This document shows positions 21,102 through 29,622 of a stretch of 55,035 nucleotides of DNA, piece after piece. This DNA comes from Bacteroidota bacterium (GTDB lineage: Bacteria; Bacteroidota; Ignavibacteria; UBA10030), in NCBI GenBank assembly GCA_025454835.1, contig JALONQ010000018.1, positions 1 through 55,035 on the forward strand, in the 5' to 3' direction. Position 1 is the stretch's first letter; each line of letters opens with the position of its first letter. The position numbers and the translations under genes are program-made. The notes under the pieces were generated by a model. It saw nothing but the letters and a program-made list of their open reading frames with translations. It did no database searches and was not told the origin of the DNA.

Positions 21102-21856
21102 CCCCAACGACAACGTGCATCAGTGCCAAGGATCTCACGCTGCATTTCGGCACGACGTGCGCTCTCCGATCGCTGTCCCTCGACATCCGCAAGAACGAGA
21201 TCTTCACGATCATCGGTCCGGCGAACTCAGGCAAGTCTTCGTTCCTTCAAGCGCTCAATCGGTTGAACGACCTTCAGGTCGGCTACCGCGAAGAAGGGAC
21301 GATCGAGCTCGACGGCGTCAACATCCGATCGATCGACATCGAACAGTTGCGGGCTCGCGTGGGCATTGTCTTTGCCCTGCCGTTCCCGCTGCCGATGTCG
21401 ATCTACGACAACATCACCTATGGCCCCCGGATGCACGGCCTGCGCAACCGGGCCCGGCTCGATGATATTGTCGAACGGAGCCTGTCGGAGTCCTTTCTGT
21501 GGGATGAGGTCAAGGACCGTCTCCACGCGCCAGCCATGAATCTTTCCGGAGGTCAACAGCAGCGACTCTGCATTGCCCGTATCCTGGCGGTCGAGCCCGA
21601 GGTGATCCTCTTTGACGAACCCACGTCCGGTCTGGACCCGATCTCGACCGCTCGTGTCGAGGAGACCATGCGGATCCTTCGGTCGCGCTACACCATCGTC
21701 TTGGTCACAAACAACGTGGCCCAGGCGGCCCGGGTCGGCGACCGTACGGCGTTCTTCCTGATGGGCGAGCTCATCGAGCTCGATGGGACCTCCGTGATCT
21801 TCACCACGCCAAGCGACCGGCGTACCGATGACTACGTGACCGGCAAATTCGGATGA
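21095..21856 (+). CDS. pstB: phosphate ABC transporter ATPase PstB, first copy, with degenerate Q- and H-loops
   Basis: This 253-residue nucleotide-binding subunit of the Pst importer retains Walker A (GPANSGKS, residues 41-48), the signature LSGGQ (150-154) and Walker B with the catalytic glutamate (ILFDE, 171-175). Two other catalytic elements are altered: the Q-loop glutamine is alanine (VFALPFPLP, A94) and the switch histidine is asparagine (VTNNVAQ, N206). The second copy directly downstream keeps both of those but has lost the signature, so the two probably work as a heterodimer. The ATG at 21095 lies inside the end of pstA. The open frame extends to 20777 but that part is a shadow. Confidence 0.92.
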   Translation: MVAPTTTCISAKDLTLHFGTTCALRSLSLDIRKNEIFTIIGPANSGKSSFLQALNRLNDLQVGYREEGTIELDGVNIRSIDIEQLRARVGIVFALPFPLPMSIYDNITYGPRMHGLRNRARLDDIVERSLSESFLWDEVKDRLHAPAMNLSGGQQQRLCIARILAVEPEVILFDEPTSGLDPISTARVEETMRILRSRYTIVLVTNNVAQAARVGDRTAFFLMGELIELDGTSVIFTTPSDRRTDDYVTGKFG

Positions 21857-22617
21857 GCATGGAACAGCCCATCATCGAAACAAGAAGCCTGAACCTCTTC
21901 TACGGGTCGTTTCAGGCCTTGATCAATGTCGACCTGCAGATCCAAGATCGTCAGATCACCGCGCTCATTGGACCGTCGGGGTGCGGCAAGTCCACGCTGG
22001 TCCGCGTGTTCAACCGGATGAACGACCTGATCGATGGTGTGCGGGTCACCGGCCGGGTGCTGGTGCAGGCGGAGAACATCTATGCCCCGTCCATCGACAT
22101 GATCGCGCTCCGGCGCAAGGTCGGCATGGTCTTTCAGCGACCGAATCCCTTCCCGCTGACTGTGGCGGAAAACATCACGTTCGGCCTGGAAGTGCACCGG
22201 TCACTCCCCCGATCGGAGTTCCGGCGAATGATCGAAGAATCGCTGAAGGGTGTGTTGTTGTGGGAGGATCTGAAGGACCGATTGGACGCCCCTGCGCTCG
22301 GCCTCTCGCTCGAACAGCAGCAGCGCCTGTGCATCGCACGGGTCCTGGCCATGAAGCCGAAGATCATCCTGATGGATGAGCCCTGTTCCGCGCTGGACCC
22401 CATCGCCACGATGAAGATCGAAGACCTGATGCGCGAATTGAAACGCGACTACACCATCGTCATCGTGACCCACAACATGCAGCAGGCGGCCCGCGCAAGC
22501 GACTTCACGGCGTTCATGTATCTCGGAGAACTGATCGAATTTGGAGAAACGAAGTCGCTCTTCCGGACCCCGCGCGTCAAGCGGACGGAAGATTACATCA
22601 CGGGTCGGTTCGGTTGA
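21853..22617 (+). CDS. pstB: phosphate ABC transporter ATPase PstB, second copy, with degenerate signature motif
   Basis: This 254-residue nucleotide-binding subunit has intact Walker A (GPSGCGKS, 40-47), Q-loop (VFQRPNPFP, Q95), Walker B (ILMDE, 172-176) and switch histidine (VTHNMQQ, H207). The ABC signature reads LSLEQ (151-155) instead of LSGGQ. The remainder is very close to ordinary PstB (YITGRFG end). It overlaps the first copy by four bases (ATGA), which favours stoichiometric synthesis. In an ABC dimer each site uses Walker motifs of one subunit and the signature of the other. This copy therefore supplies the Walker side of the only consensus site. Confidence 0.93.
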   Translation: MSMEQPIIETRSLNLFYGSFQALINVDLQIQDRQITALIGPSGCGKSTLVRVFNRMNDLIDGVRVTGRVLVQAENIYAPSIDMIALRRKVGMVFQRPNPFPLTVAENITFGLEVHRSLPRSEFRRMIEESLKGVLLWEDLKDRLDAPALGLSLEQQQRLCIARVLAMKPKIILMDEPCSALDPIATMKIEDLMRELKRDYTIVIVTHNMQQAARASDFTAFMYLGELIEFGETKSLFRTPRVKRTEDYITGRFG

Positions 22618-22650
22618 TCGGCCTGCCTAACAGTCGGAGAGTAGAAGAAC

Positions 22651-23316
22651 ATGGAACGACAACTGTCACAAGACCTGGAGCGCCTGAAGGCCAACCTCAT
22701 CCGAATGGGGTCGTTGGTGCAGCAGAGCGTCTCGGATTCCCTGGAGGCGTTGCTGCATCGATCAGAGGCCAATGCCCGCCAGGTCCTGGATCGCGACGAA
22801 CAAGTGGATTCGCTGGAGCTGGAGATCGACGAAGAAGTGCTGGATCTGTTGGCGCTTCGTCAGCCCGTCGCCAGCGATCTGCGATTCATCATCGCGGCGC
22901 AAAAGATCAACAATGACCTGGAACGCATCGGCGATCATGCCGTCAATATCGCCCAGTCGGCGGTGCTGTTCGCCCAGCGGACGTTCCGGACGGATATGCT
23001 CGACATGCCCGTGATGGCGGACATCGGTCGCACCATGCTCCGCGAAGCGCTTGACAGCTTTATCCGGCTCGATCCGGCGCTGGCCCGGTCTGTCATTATC
23101 GAAGATGACAAGATGGACGACCGGAATCGCGTCCTGAGCTCCAAGGTGATCGAGGTCATCCGCCGGGATCCCGAGGCGCTCGAGTGGGGGCTCGAAATGA
23201 TCAGGATCAGCCGAAACCTGGAACGGGTGTCGGACTTGGCGACGAACATCGCCGAGGAGACGATCTTCCTCACGCAAGCCCGAATGGTGAAGCACAAGAG
23301 CGAATCGGACCTCTAG
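22651..23316 (+). CDS. phoU: phosphate transport system regulator PhoU
   Basis: PhoU is a cytoplasmic two-repeat helical-bundle protein that links Pst transport to phosphate signalling, usually by acting on PhoR and the transporter. The 221-residue sequence has the PhoU metal-cluster type motif RQPVASDLRFIIAAQKINNDLERIGDHAVNIA in the first repeat (residues about 70-102) and RISRNLERVSDLATNIAEE in the second. It starts 33 bases after pstB2 with GGAGAG upstream. No phoB/phoR pair is in the window. A hairpin terminator closes the operon. Confidence 0.95.
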   Translation: MERQLSQDLERLKANLIRMGSLVQQSVSDSLEALLHRSEANARQVLDRDEQVDSLELEIDEEVLDLLALRQPVASDLRFIIAAQKINNDLERIGDHAVNIAQSAVLFAQRTFRTDMLDMPVMADIGRTMLREALDSFIRLDPALARSVIIEDDKMDDRNRVLSSKVIEVIRRDPEALEWGLEMIRISRNLERVSDLATNIAEETIFLTQARMVKHKSESDL

Positions 23317-23344
23317 CCGAGTTGAAACGGTCCTTGTTGCGTCC

Positions 23345-23373
23345 GAGGCCCCCTGTTGCGGGGCCTCATTCGT
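23345..23373. terminator. terminator between convergent phoU and the reductase gene
   Basis: gaggcccc (23345-23352) pairs with ggggcctc (23360-23367) around a seven-base loop, followed by attcgttt. It lies between two convergent stops and may serve both strands. Confidence 0.75.
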
Positions 23374-23374
23374 T

Positions 23375-24379
23375 TCAGAGCCAGCCTTGTTCCCGATACC
23401 ATTCGAAGGTCGTGCGCAGCCCCTCTTCGATCGGAACCCTGGCTTGGAATCCCAGTTCCGCCTGGATGCGCCCCGGGTCGCAGACCCAATGTGGCTGGGC
23501 CATGTCCCGTGCCTTGTCGAGACTCAAGACCGCAGGCCTCGGCCCGATCAAGGAGACGGCTTCGACGAGCCCCGCCAGAGCGAAGAGGAGAGCGAGCGGG
23601 ATCCGTATACGGATTGGCCGACGGTGGACGATCTCTCCCAACAGGCCGACCAGGTCATGGAAGGAATGCGGCAAGGGCTCTGAGACGTGGTACGTCTTGC
23701 CGGTGCCGCGAAGGTCGAAGGTGGCCTGGCAGATCCCGCGAGCCAGGTCGTGCACATGCACGAGGCTGAGGGACTTTGCCGGATCGCCGATGAGCGGCTC
23801 AAGACCAAAACCCACCCACCGGAACATCTCCAGGACGTCCCGGTCGCGAGGACCGTACACCGCCGGCGGTCGGATGATCGTGACCGGCACGTGCGCCATG
23901 GCCTGACGGACGAGGTCTTCCGCCTCCAATTTCGAGCGGCCGTACATCGTGATGGGGCGCAGTGGCGCATCTTCGGTGAGCGGCCGTCCGTCGGGGCTGG
24001 GGCCGACCGCTGTCAAACTGCTGACGTACGTGAAGCGATCGAAGCGAGGGAGTTGCCGGGCCACTTTGAGCAATGCTGCCGTCGGCTCGACATTGCCCCT
24101 GACGTAGTCCCGTCGGCGCTTTGCTTTCGTCACGCCGGCGACATGAACGATCGTACGAACGCCGTGACAGGCCCGTTGCAAAGCTTCGACGTCGGTCAAC
24201 GAGGCAGGAACGATCTCCACCGGCAGCCGGTCAATCCAACTCGGCCTGCGTCGGCCTGGTCGAACGATGCATCGAACGGAATGTCCGTCGTGAAGCAGTT
24301 GTTCGGCGAGGTGACTGCCGATGAAGCCGGTGGCGCCGGTCACCAGCACCGTTGCAGTTTGCGTAAGTTGTTGTGCCAC
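23375..24379 (-). CDS. NAD(P)-dependent epimerase/reductase, possible ceramide-type reductase
   Basis: This 334-residue extended short-chain dehydrogenase has the Rossmann motif GATGFIG (near residue 15), the catalytic YxxxK as YGRSK, and the upstream serine block YVSSLTAVG. The NAD-binding half is typical of sugar epimerases, 3-beta-hydroxysteroid-type reductases and bacterial ceramide reductases (CerR). It is divergently transcribed from an SPT-like gene with a shared 108-base promoter region. That neighbourhood makes a role in reducing a keto-sphingoid intermediate plausible, but nothing in the motifs proves the substrate. A general sugar or dihydroflavonol-type reductase is the alternative. 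Confidence 0.8.
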   Translation of the reverse strand: MAQQLTQTATVLVTGATGFIGSHLAEQLLHDGHSVRCIVRPGRRRPSWIDRLPVEIVPASLTDVEALQRACHGVRTIVHVAGVTKAKRRRDYVRGNVEPTAALLKVARQLPRFDRFTYVSSLTAVGPSPDGRPLTEDAPLRPITMYGRSKLEAEDLVRQAMAHVPVTIIRPPAVYGPRDRDVLEMFRWVGFGLEPLIGDPAKSLSLVHVHDLARGICQATFDLRGTGKTYHVSEPLPHSFHDLVGLLGEIVHRRPIRIRIPLALLFALAGLVEAVSLIGPRPAVLSLDKARDMAQPHWVCDPGRIQAELGFQARVPIEEGLRTTFEWYREQGWL

Positions 24380-24487
24380 GAGAAGTTGCGATTGATTATC
24401 GAACGCATGTCAAGTATATTGAATAATCACAGCAGATGACATGCATGCGCCGTTCTTCCAGGCGCTTTCCATCCGAAGGAGTCTTCG
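24380..24487. promoter_or_regulatory. AT-rich divergent promoter region with inverted repeats
   Basis: This 108-base region between the divergent reductase and SPT-like genes is clearly more AT-rich than its surroundings. It holds an 8-base perfect inverted repeat, gcatgtca (24405-24412) and tgacatgc (24437-24444). A second pair, tgattat/ataatca, lies at 24393-24399 and 24423-24429. On the minus strand tatacttg is close to the Bacteroidota -7 consensus. An operator is possible. Confidence 0.4.
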
Positions 24488-25702
24488 TTGGATCTCTTTG
24501 ACAAATGCAAAGGCTTCACCCGCGCCGACGAAACGAAGGCGGCCGGTCTCTATCCGTACTTCCACGCCATCGAGGAAAGCGAAGGTCCGGTCGTGACCAT
24601 CGGCGGCCGCAAGGTCATCATGGCGGGATCGAACAATTACCTCGGGTTGACGGCGCATCCGGCCGTGAAAGAGGCGGCCAAGAAAGCCATCGACAAGTAC
24701 GGCACGGGTTGCTCAGGATCGAGGTATTTGACCGGCACGCTCGACCTGCATGTCGAACTGGAGGCGCGGCTGGCGAAGTTCCTGGGCAAAGAGGACTGTC
24801 TGCTGTACAGCACGGGATTCCAAACGGCGCAGGGGATCGTCCCCACGCTGATCGAGCCGGGCGAATTCGTCGTGACCGACAAGGACAACCACGCCTGCAT
24901 CGTGGCCGGCAACCTGATCGCCGCCGGCATGTCGTCCTACGCCGGCAAGGGGACCGAGGTGATCGTCCGCTACAAGCATAACGACATGAAGCACCTCGAG
25001 ACGGTCATCTCGCGCCTGCCCAAGGAGGCCGGAAAACTGATCGTCACCGACGGTGTCTTCTCGACCTCGGGTCAGATCGTCGACCTGCCGGCGATGGTGG
25101 AAGTAGCACGCGCCAACAACGCGCGCATTCTCGTGGACGACGCGCATGCCACGGGTGTGATCGGCAAGGGCGGGCGCGGGACCGCCAGCCACTACGGGCT
25201 TGAGAAACAGACTGACCTGACGATGGGCACCTTCAGCAAGACCTTCGCGTCGCTGGGAGGGTACGTCGTCGGCGAACGTTCGGTCATCAACTATTTGAAA
25301 CATCATGCTCCGGCCCTCATCTTCAGCGCCAGTCCGACGCCCGCGTCGGTTGCCGCAGCTCTGGCGGCGCTCGATATCCTCGAGAAAGAACCGCAGCGTA
25401 TCGACAAGCTCATGTACAACGCCCGCAAGATGCGGACGGGGCTGAGGGCCATGGGCTATCGTGTCAACGACCACGATTCCGCCGTCGTGCCGGTGATCAT
25501 CGGCGACACCGAGAAGGTACTCGTGATGTGGCGACATCTGTTCGATGCGGGGGTCTTCGTCAATGCGTTCATCCGCCCCGGCGTTCCTCCCGGCCTGGAG
25601 ATGCTCCGCACGAGCTACATGGCCACGCACGAGGACGAACATCTCGACAAGATCCTGGGAGTGTTCAGCCTGGTCGGCAAGAAACTCGGCGTGATCTCGT
25701 GA
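24488..25702 (+). CDS. serine palmitoyltransferase-like alpha-oxoamine synthase
   Basis: This 404-residue PLP-dependent enzyme belongs to the AONS family, which condenses an amino acid with an acyl-CoA (glycine C-acetyltransferase, 8-amino-7-oxononanoate synthase, serine palmitoyltransferase). PLP binds through K251 in [42 protein letters not shown] and [17 protein letters not shown] are conserved blocks. The GTLDLH and SxxxGFQTAQG style is that of Bacteroidota enzymes assigned to sphingolipid synthesis, and a divergent reductase and downstream acyltransferase-like gene support this. The start is TTG at 24488 with GAAGGAG seven bases upstream. The exact substrate remains an inference, and a KBL-type glycine C-acetyltransferase is the main alternative. 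Confidence 0.8.
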   Translation: MDLFDKCKGFTRADETKAAGLYPYFHAIEESEGPVVTIGGRKVIMAGSNNYLGLTAHPAVKEAAKKAIDKYGTGCSGSRYLTGTLDLHVELEARLAKFLGKEDCLLYSTGFQTAQGIVPTLIEPGEFVVTDKDNHACIVAGNLIAAGMSSYAGKGTEVIVRYKHNDMKHLETVISRLPKEAGKLIVTDGVFSTSGQIVDLPAMVEVARANNARILVDDAHATGVIGKGGRGTASHYGLEKQTDLTMGTFSKTFASLGGYVVGERSVINYLKHHAPALIFSASPTPASVAAALAALDILEKEPQRIDKLMYNARKMRTGLRAMGYRVNDHDSAVVPVIIGDTEKVLVMWRHLFDAGVFVNAFIRPGVPPGLEMLRTSYMATHEDEHLDKILGVFSLVGKKLGVIS

Positions 25703-25733
25703 TCGTTGGAGGTCCGTCGCACGTCTGCTCAAC

Positions 25734-25768
25734 AGAGGCCGCGCTCATTCCTTGAGGCGGCCTCTTGT
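25734..25768 (+). terminator. terminator between the SPT-like and GNAT genes
   Basis: agaggccgc (25734-25742) pairs perfectly with gcggcctct (25757-25765), followed by tgtcgttt. It ends only 29 bases before the GNAT start codon. Confidence 0.75.
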
Positions 25769-25794
25769 CGTTTCACTGAACTGAAAGATCCGGC

Positions 25795-26916
25795 ATGAGC
25801 CCCATAGTGATTCGCCCCGTACGGACCAAGGCCGACCGCAAGCTCTTCATCGAGATCCAGTGGATGCTGAACCAGCATCAACCAGCCTGGGTCCCGCCCC
25901 TGCGCATGGACCGCTGGAAGCTGACGGACCGGGAGAAGAATCCGTTCTACAAGCATGCGGACACGGAATTCTACATAGCGGAACGCGGCGGCGCGCCCGT
26001 CGGTCGGATCGGTGCGATCGTCAATCACAATCACAACCGCGAGCACGACGAGTCGATGGGGTTCTTCGGGTTCTTCGAATCCGTGGACGACCGCGCCGTG
26101 GCTCACGCGCTCCTCGACGCGGCCCGCGCGTTCGTGAAGGCCCACGGCGCGACGCAATTCCGCGGCCCCGTCACTCCCTCGGTGAACGACGAATATGGAC
26201 TTCTGGTGGAGGGATTCGACAAGACCCCCGCGGTTCTGATGGCGTACAACCCTCCGTACTACGGCGGCCTCCTCGAAGGCTACGGACTGACCAAGGTCAA
26301 AGACCTGCTCGCATTTCTGATGGATCAGGAGACAGTGTACTCCGACCGGCTGGACCGGGCGAACCGTCTCGTGCGCGAGCGGCACGGCATCGAGCTCCGG
26401 CCGATCGACATGAAGCGGTTCAGAGAGGACGTCGAACTGCTCAAGGAGGTCTACAATCGGGCGTGGTCGAAGAACTGGGGCGCGGTGCCGATGACGGACG
26501 ACGAGATGGATGCGCTCGCCGCCGACCTGAAGCCGGTGATCGTTCCCGACCTTGTGCTGTATGCGTTCAAGCAGGGGAAGGTCGTTGGTTTTGCCCTTTC
26601 TTTGCCCGATATTAATCAAGCCTTGCGTTTCAATCGCAGCGGTGGCCTCGTGACCGGGCTCTGGCACCTGTGGATGAAGAAGAAGCACATCGACACGGTG
26701 CGCATCATCGCGCTCGGGACCCTTCCGGAGTTTGTCAACACGGGGGCAGCCGGCGTGTTGTTCTATGAGACCGCCGTTCGCGCCAAACGCCTGGGCTACC
26801 GCTACGGGGAAGCCAGCTGGGTGCTCGAAGACAATCTCCCGATGGTCAAGTCTGCAGGGGCATTGAACGGCGTCATCTCCAAACGCTACCGGCTCTATCA
26901 GATGCCGGTCACCTGA
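25795..26916 (+). CDS. GNAT-fold N-acyltransferase-like protein (YghO-type)
   Basis: This 373-residue protein resembles the uncharacterised YghO-like GNAT group. Features are an N-terminal VRPVRTKADRKLFIEIQWML start, a YKHADTEFYIAERGGAPVGRIGAIVNHNHN strand-helix region typical of acetyltransferases, and a second GNAT-like half after about residue 200 (YNRAWSKNWGAVPMTDDE, YGEASWVLEDNLPM). The latter ends with a motif found in acyl-CoA transferases. Two GNAT folds in one chain resemble FemAB-like architecture. Its position behind an SPT-like gene suggests N-acylation of a sphingoid base, an inference only. The start codon follows the terminator at 25734-25765 by 29 bases, so expression is probably lower than that of the gene before it. 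Confidence 0.75.
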   Translation: MSPIVIRPVRTKADRKLFIEIQWMLNQHQPAWVPPLRMDRWKLTDREKNPFYKHADTEFYIAERGGAPVGRIGAIVNHNHNREHDESMGFFGFFESVDDRAVAHALLDAARAFVKAHGATQFRGPVTPSVNDEYGLLVEGFDKTPAVLMAYNPPYYGGLLEGYGLTKVKDLLAFLMDQETVYSDRLDRANRLVRERHGIELRPIDMKRFREDVELLKEVYNRAWSKNWGAVPMTDDEMDALAADLKPVIVPDLVLYAFKQGKVVGFALSLPDINQALRFNRSGGLVTGLWHLWMKKKHIDTVRIIALGTLPEFVNTGAAGVLFYETAVRAKRLGYRYGEASWVLEDNLPMVKSAGALNGVISKRYRLYQMPVT

Positions 26917-26937
26917 ACCACCAATCAATGACCCATC

Positions 26938-27855
26938 ATGCCAGTTAAACCTGTCGACACGATCTGGATGAACGGACGGCTGGTGAAGTGGGACGAGGCC
27001 AAGGTCCATGTCCTCTCGCACGTCATTCACTACGGCTCCAGCTGGTTCGAAGGCATCCGTTGCTACGATACAAAGAGAGGGTCGGGCATCTTCAGGCTCG
27101 ACGCGCACCTTCGCCGGCTTTACGATTCCTGCAAGATCTATCGTGCCACGATCCCATATTCCAAGCCCGAGTTGGAAGAAGCGATCAAGCAGACCATCCG
27201 GGCCAACGGACTGAAGGCGTGCTACATCCGCCCCATTGTCTACCGCGGCTACGGCGAGGTCGGTGTCAACCCGGTCAACTGCCCGATCGATGTTTCGATC
27301 GCCGTGTGGGAGTGGGGCACCTATCTCGGCCCTGAGGCCCTCGAACATGGCATCGACGTCGGCGTGTCGTCCTGGCGTCGTCCGGCGCCCGACACGCTTC
27401 CGACCGTCGCCAAGTCAGGCGGCAACTACCTGAACTCCCAGCTCATCCGACTCGAGGCCATGGCGGCCGGCTATGCCGAAGGGATCGCCCTCGATGTGTT
27501 CGGCCATGTCAGCGAAGGAAGCGGCGAAAACATCTTCCTCGTCCGCGAGAAGACGATCTTCACGCCTCCGATCGCCGCGGCGCTGCTGCCCGGCGTCACG
27601 CGGTCGACCGTCATGACGCTCGCCCGCGAGCTTGGTTACCCCGTCGTCGAGATGAATATCCCGCGGGAGATGCTGTCCACGGTCGAGGAGGTGTTCTTCA
27701 CCGGGACCGCGGCTGAGATCACGCCGGTTCGCTCCGTCGATCGCATCACCGTCGGCGAAGGTCATCCCGGGCCTGTGACTCGAGAACTCCAGGCCGCCTT
27801 CTTCGACGTCATCAAGAACGGCAACGACAAGTTCCACTGGCTGTCATTCCTGTAA
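26938..27855 (+). CDS. ilvE: branched-chain amino acid aminotransferase
   Basis: IlvE is a fold-type IV PLP enzyme that performs the last step of valine, leucine and isoleucine synthesis and the first of their breakdown. The 305-residue sequence has [15 protein letters not shown], the PLP lysine K159 in [29 protein letters not shown] and the [16 protein letters not shown] block, all canonical for IlvE group I. It starts 21 bases after the GNAT gene and ends 20 bases before the cyclic-nucleotide-binding gene, so the three are probably cotranscribed. Confidence 0.95.
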   Translation: MPVKPVDTIWMNGRLVKWDEAKVHVLSHVIHYGSSWFEGIRCYDTKRGSGIFRLDAHLRRLYDSCKIYRATIPYSKPELEEAIKQTIRANGLKACYIRPIVYRGYGEVGVNPVNCPIDVSIAVWEWGTYLGPEALEHGIDVGVSSWRRPAPDTLPTVAKSGGNYLNSQLIRLEAMAAGYAEGIALDVFGHVSEGSGENIFLVREKTIFTPPIAAALLPGVTRSTVMTLARELGYPVVEMNIPREMLSTVEEVFFTGTAAEITPVRSVDRITVGEGHPGPVTRELQAAFFDVIKNGNDKFHWLSFL

Positions 27856-27875
27856 GCCGACGAAAGCAGATCGTC

Positions 27876-28442
27876 ATGGCCGAGAAACGTTCCATTGCTG
27901 ACAGCAGTCTCTGGAAGAACATCTTTTCGGGGCGCAGCGTCAAAGCCGGGTCCACCGAAGACCTGCTCAGCCGGGTGCCGGCCTTCTCTATCCTGTCGCC
28001 CCGCGAGTTGAAAGAGGTCGCGACGATCGTCCACCGGCGGGAATACCGTTCTGGCGAGCCGGTCTTCTACCAGGGAGACCCGGGTCTCGGGATGTACATC
28101 ATCCAGGAAGGGGAGGTGTCGATCACGATCGCGGGGAAGGATGGCCAGCAGCGGGAGATCGTGACGCTCAGCGAGGGGGACTTTTTTGGCGAACTGGCCC
28201 TGCTCGATGAGTCGCCCCGTTCGGCGAACGCCATCTGCAAGGCCGATTCACAGCTCATCGGGTTCTTTCGTCCGGACCTCTTCGAGCTGATCGAGAAGAA
28301 GGCTTCCCTCGGGATCAAGATCGTGCTGAAGCTGTCCGAGATCGTGGCCATGCGATTGCGGAACACCGACAAGGAACTCTCACACCTGCGCAGCCAGTTG
28401 GAACAGGCCGAGAGCGGGAAGGGGAGCGCCTCGAACGTCTGA
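27876..28442 (+). CDS. cyclic nucleotide-binding domain protein without effector domain
   Basis: This 188-residue protein has one cyclic nucleotide-binding (cNMP) domain at about residues 35-150. It has the phosphate-binding cassette FFGELALLDESPRSANA, including the glutamate and arginine that contact cAMP in CRP, so ligand binding is possible. No helix-turn-helix or enzymatic domain follows. The C-terminal end (RNTDKELSHLRSQLEQAESGKG) looks like a short coiled coil. It probably regulates a partner by protein contact. An intrinsic terminator follows at 28469-28499. Confidence 0.85.
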   Translation: MAEKRSIADSSLWKNIFSGRSVKAGSTEDLLSRVPAFSILSPRELKEVATIVHRREYRSGEPVFYQGDPGLGMYIIQEGEVSITIAGKDGQQREIVTLSEGDFFGELALLDESPRSANAICKADSQLIGFFRPDLFELIEKKASLGIKIVLKLSEIVAMRLRNTDKELSHLRSQLEQAESGKGSASNV

Positions 28443-28468
28443 CGTCGGTCCGGTCCGTCTGATCACAA

Positions 28469-28499
28469 CGAAGCCCCTCTGAGATCCGGAGGGGCTTCG
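28469..28499. terminator. strong hairpin terminator, probably bidirectional
   Basis: cgaagcccctc (28469-28479) pairs perfectly over 11 bases with gaggggcttcg (28489-28499) around a nine-base loop. It lies between convergent transcripts. Confidence 0.7.
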
Positions 28500-28579
28500 T
28501 CATGTACGGCGCAGGTTAAGGACCGAAACGTTTCACCGAGTTCCACCGTGGAGCGACGACACGCATGGAAGTCTCGCTC

Positions 28580-28610
28580 TCTGTGTCCTTTGTGATCTTT
28601 GTGGCTACGA
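28580..28610. repeat. 'ctttgtg' word repeat, copy of 1156-1173
   Basis: ctctctgtgtcctttgtgatctttgtgg-like sequence. Its 18 bases at 28588-28605 are identical to 1156-1173. It lies just after the polyprenyl synthase stop in that gene's orientation. Confidence 0.6.
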
Positions 28611-28641
28611 TCGCCCTGTGAACAGAGTGGCGACGCTTGTT

Positions 28642-29622
28642 CTACGAGAGTCGTCGCTGCACAAACTCCACGAACTGCAGGAGCGAGGCCTTCGCGTCAG
28701 AGTCGGGCAGATCGTAGATTGACGCGCGAGCCTGGTTGGCAAAGTGAGCCGCGCGCGATTCGGCGTAGTCGATGCCGCCGTGCGCTTCGACGAAGTCGAT
28801 GATCCAGGCGATGTCCTTCGCCGATGCGCCGCGCCGGACCATCCTGAGGGCCTTCGCACCGTCGGAGCGTGGGCCGGTCTTCAGGGCTTGGATGAGGGGC
28901 AGGGTGATCTTCTTCTCTTTGATGTCGGCTCCGGTCGGCTTGCCGATGATGGAACGACGGCCGCGGTAGTCGAGGATGTCATCCCGGATCTGGAAGGCGA
29001 GTCCAACCTGTTCGCCGAAGGCCTTGAATCGGCCGTGCCATACGGGGTCCTCCGTGGCGGACCGGGCTCCAACCTCGGTGCAGGTCGAGAGCAGGGATGC
29101 GGTCTTGTCGCCGATGATCTGCAGATACGTCTGTTCCGTGATGTCGAGCTGACGACTCTTCTGGGTCTGCAACAGCTCGCCTTCGCTCATCCGTCGGACG
29201 GAGGTGGACGTGCAATGAAGGAAGTCGTAGTCGTTGTGGTCCAGCGCGAGCAGGAGGCCCTTGGCCAGGAGATAGTCCCCGAACAAGACGGCCACCTTGT
29301 TCTTCCACACGGCATTGATCGAGGCGAGCCCGCGCCGCGTGTCGGCATCGTCGACGACGTCATCGTGAACGAGCGTCGCGGTGTGCAGCGTCTCGACGAG
29401 CGCTGCTCCGCGGTACGTGCGATCGGTCACGGCCCCGCATGACTTGGCGGCCAGGAAGACCAGCAACGGCCTGACACGCTTCCCCTTCTGCCGAAGGACG
29501 TAACGGGTGACGATATCGAGCAGTCCGACCTTGGAGGACAGCGAGTCTCGGAAGGTCCTCTCGAATCGGCGGAGTTCCTCGTTGACGGGGGCCCGAAGGG
29601 CGTCGATGGACGAGGACATCAT
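28642..29622 (-). CDS. polyprenyl diphosphate synthase, long chain
   Basis: This 326-residue trans-prenyltransferase elongates isoprenoid diphosphates. Both aspartate-rich motifs are present: DDVVDDADTRRG (first) and DDILDYRG (second). The residue five positions before the first motif is alanine (TATLVHDD), a small residue that in this family allows long products such as the side chain of menaquinone. The KGKRVRPLLVFLAA and KTASLLSTC blocks are conserved. ATG at 29622 overlaps the tatC stop by four bases. The long upstream open frame (to 30306) is a shadow of tatC. Product length is an inference. Confidence 0.93.
   Translation of the reverse strand: MMSSSIDALRAPVNEELRRFERTFRDSLSSKVGLLDIVTRYVLRQKGKRVRPLLVFLAAKSCGAVTDRTYRGAALVETLHTATLVHDDVVDDADTRRGLASINAVWKNKVAVLFGDYLLAKGLLLALDHNDYDFLHCTSTSVRRMSEGELLQTQKSRQLDITEQTYLQIIGDKTASLLSTCTEVGARSATEDPVWHGRFKAFGEQVGLAFQIRDDILDYRGRRSIIGKPTGADIKEKKITLPLIQALKTGPRSDGAKALRMVRRGASAKDIAWIIDFVEAHGGIDYAESRAAHFANQARASIYDLPDSDAKASLLQFVEFVQRRLS

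Noticed and set aside
25729-27348. Long minus-strand frame of 539 codons opposite the GNAT and ilvE genes
   Set aside because: It runs antisense to two well-supported genes and a terminator, and it shows no domain.
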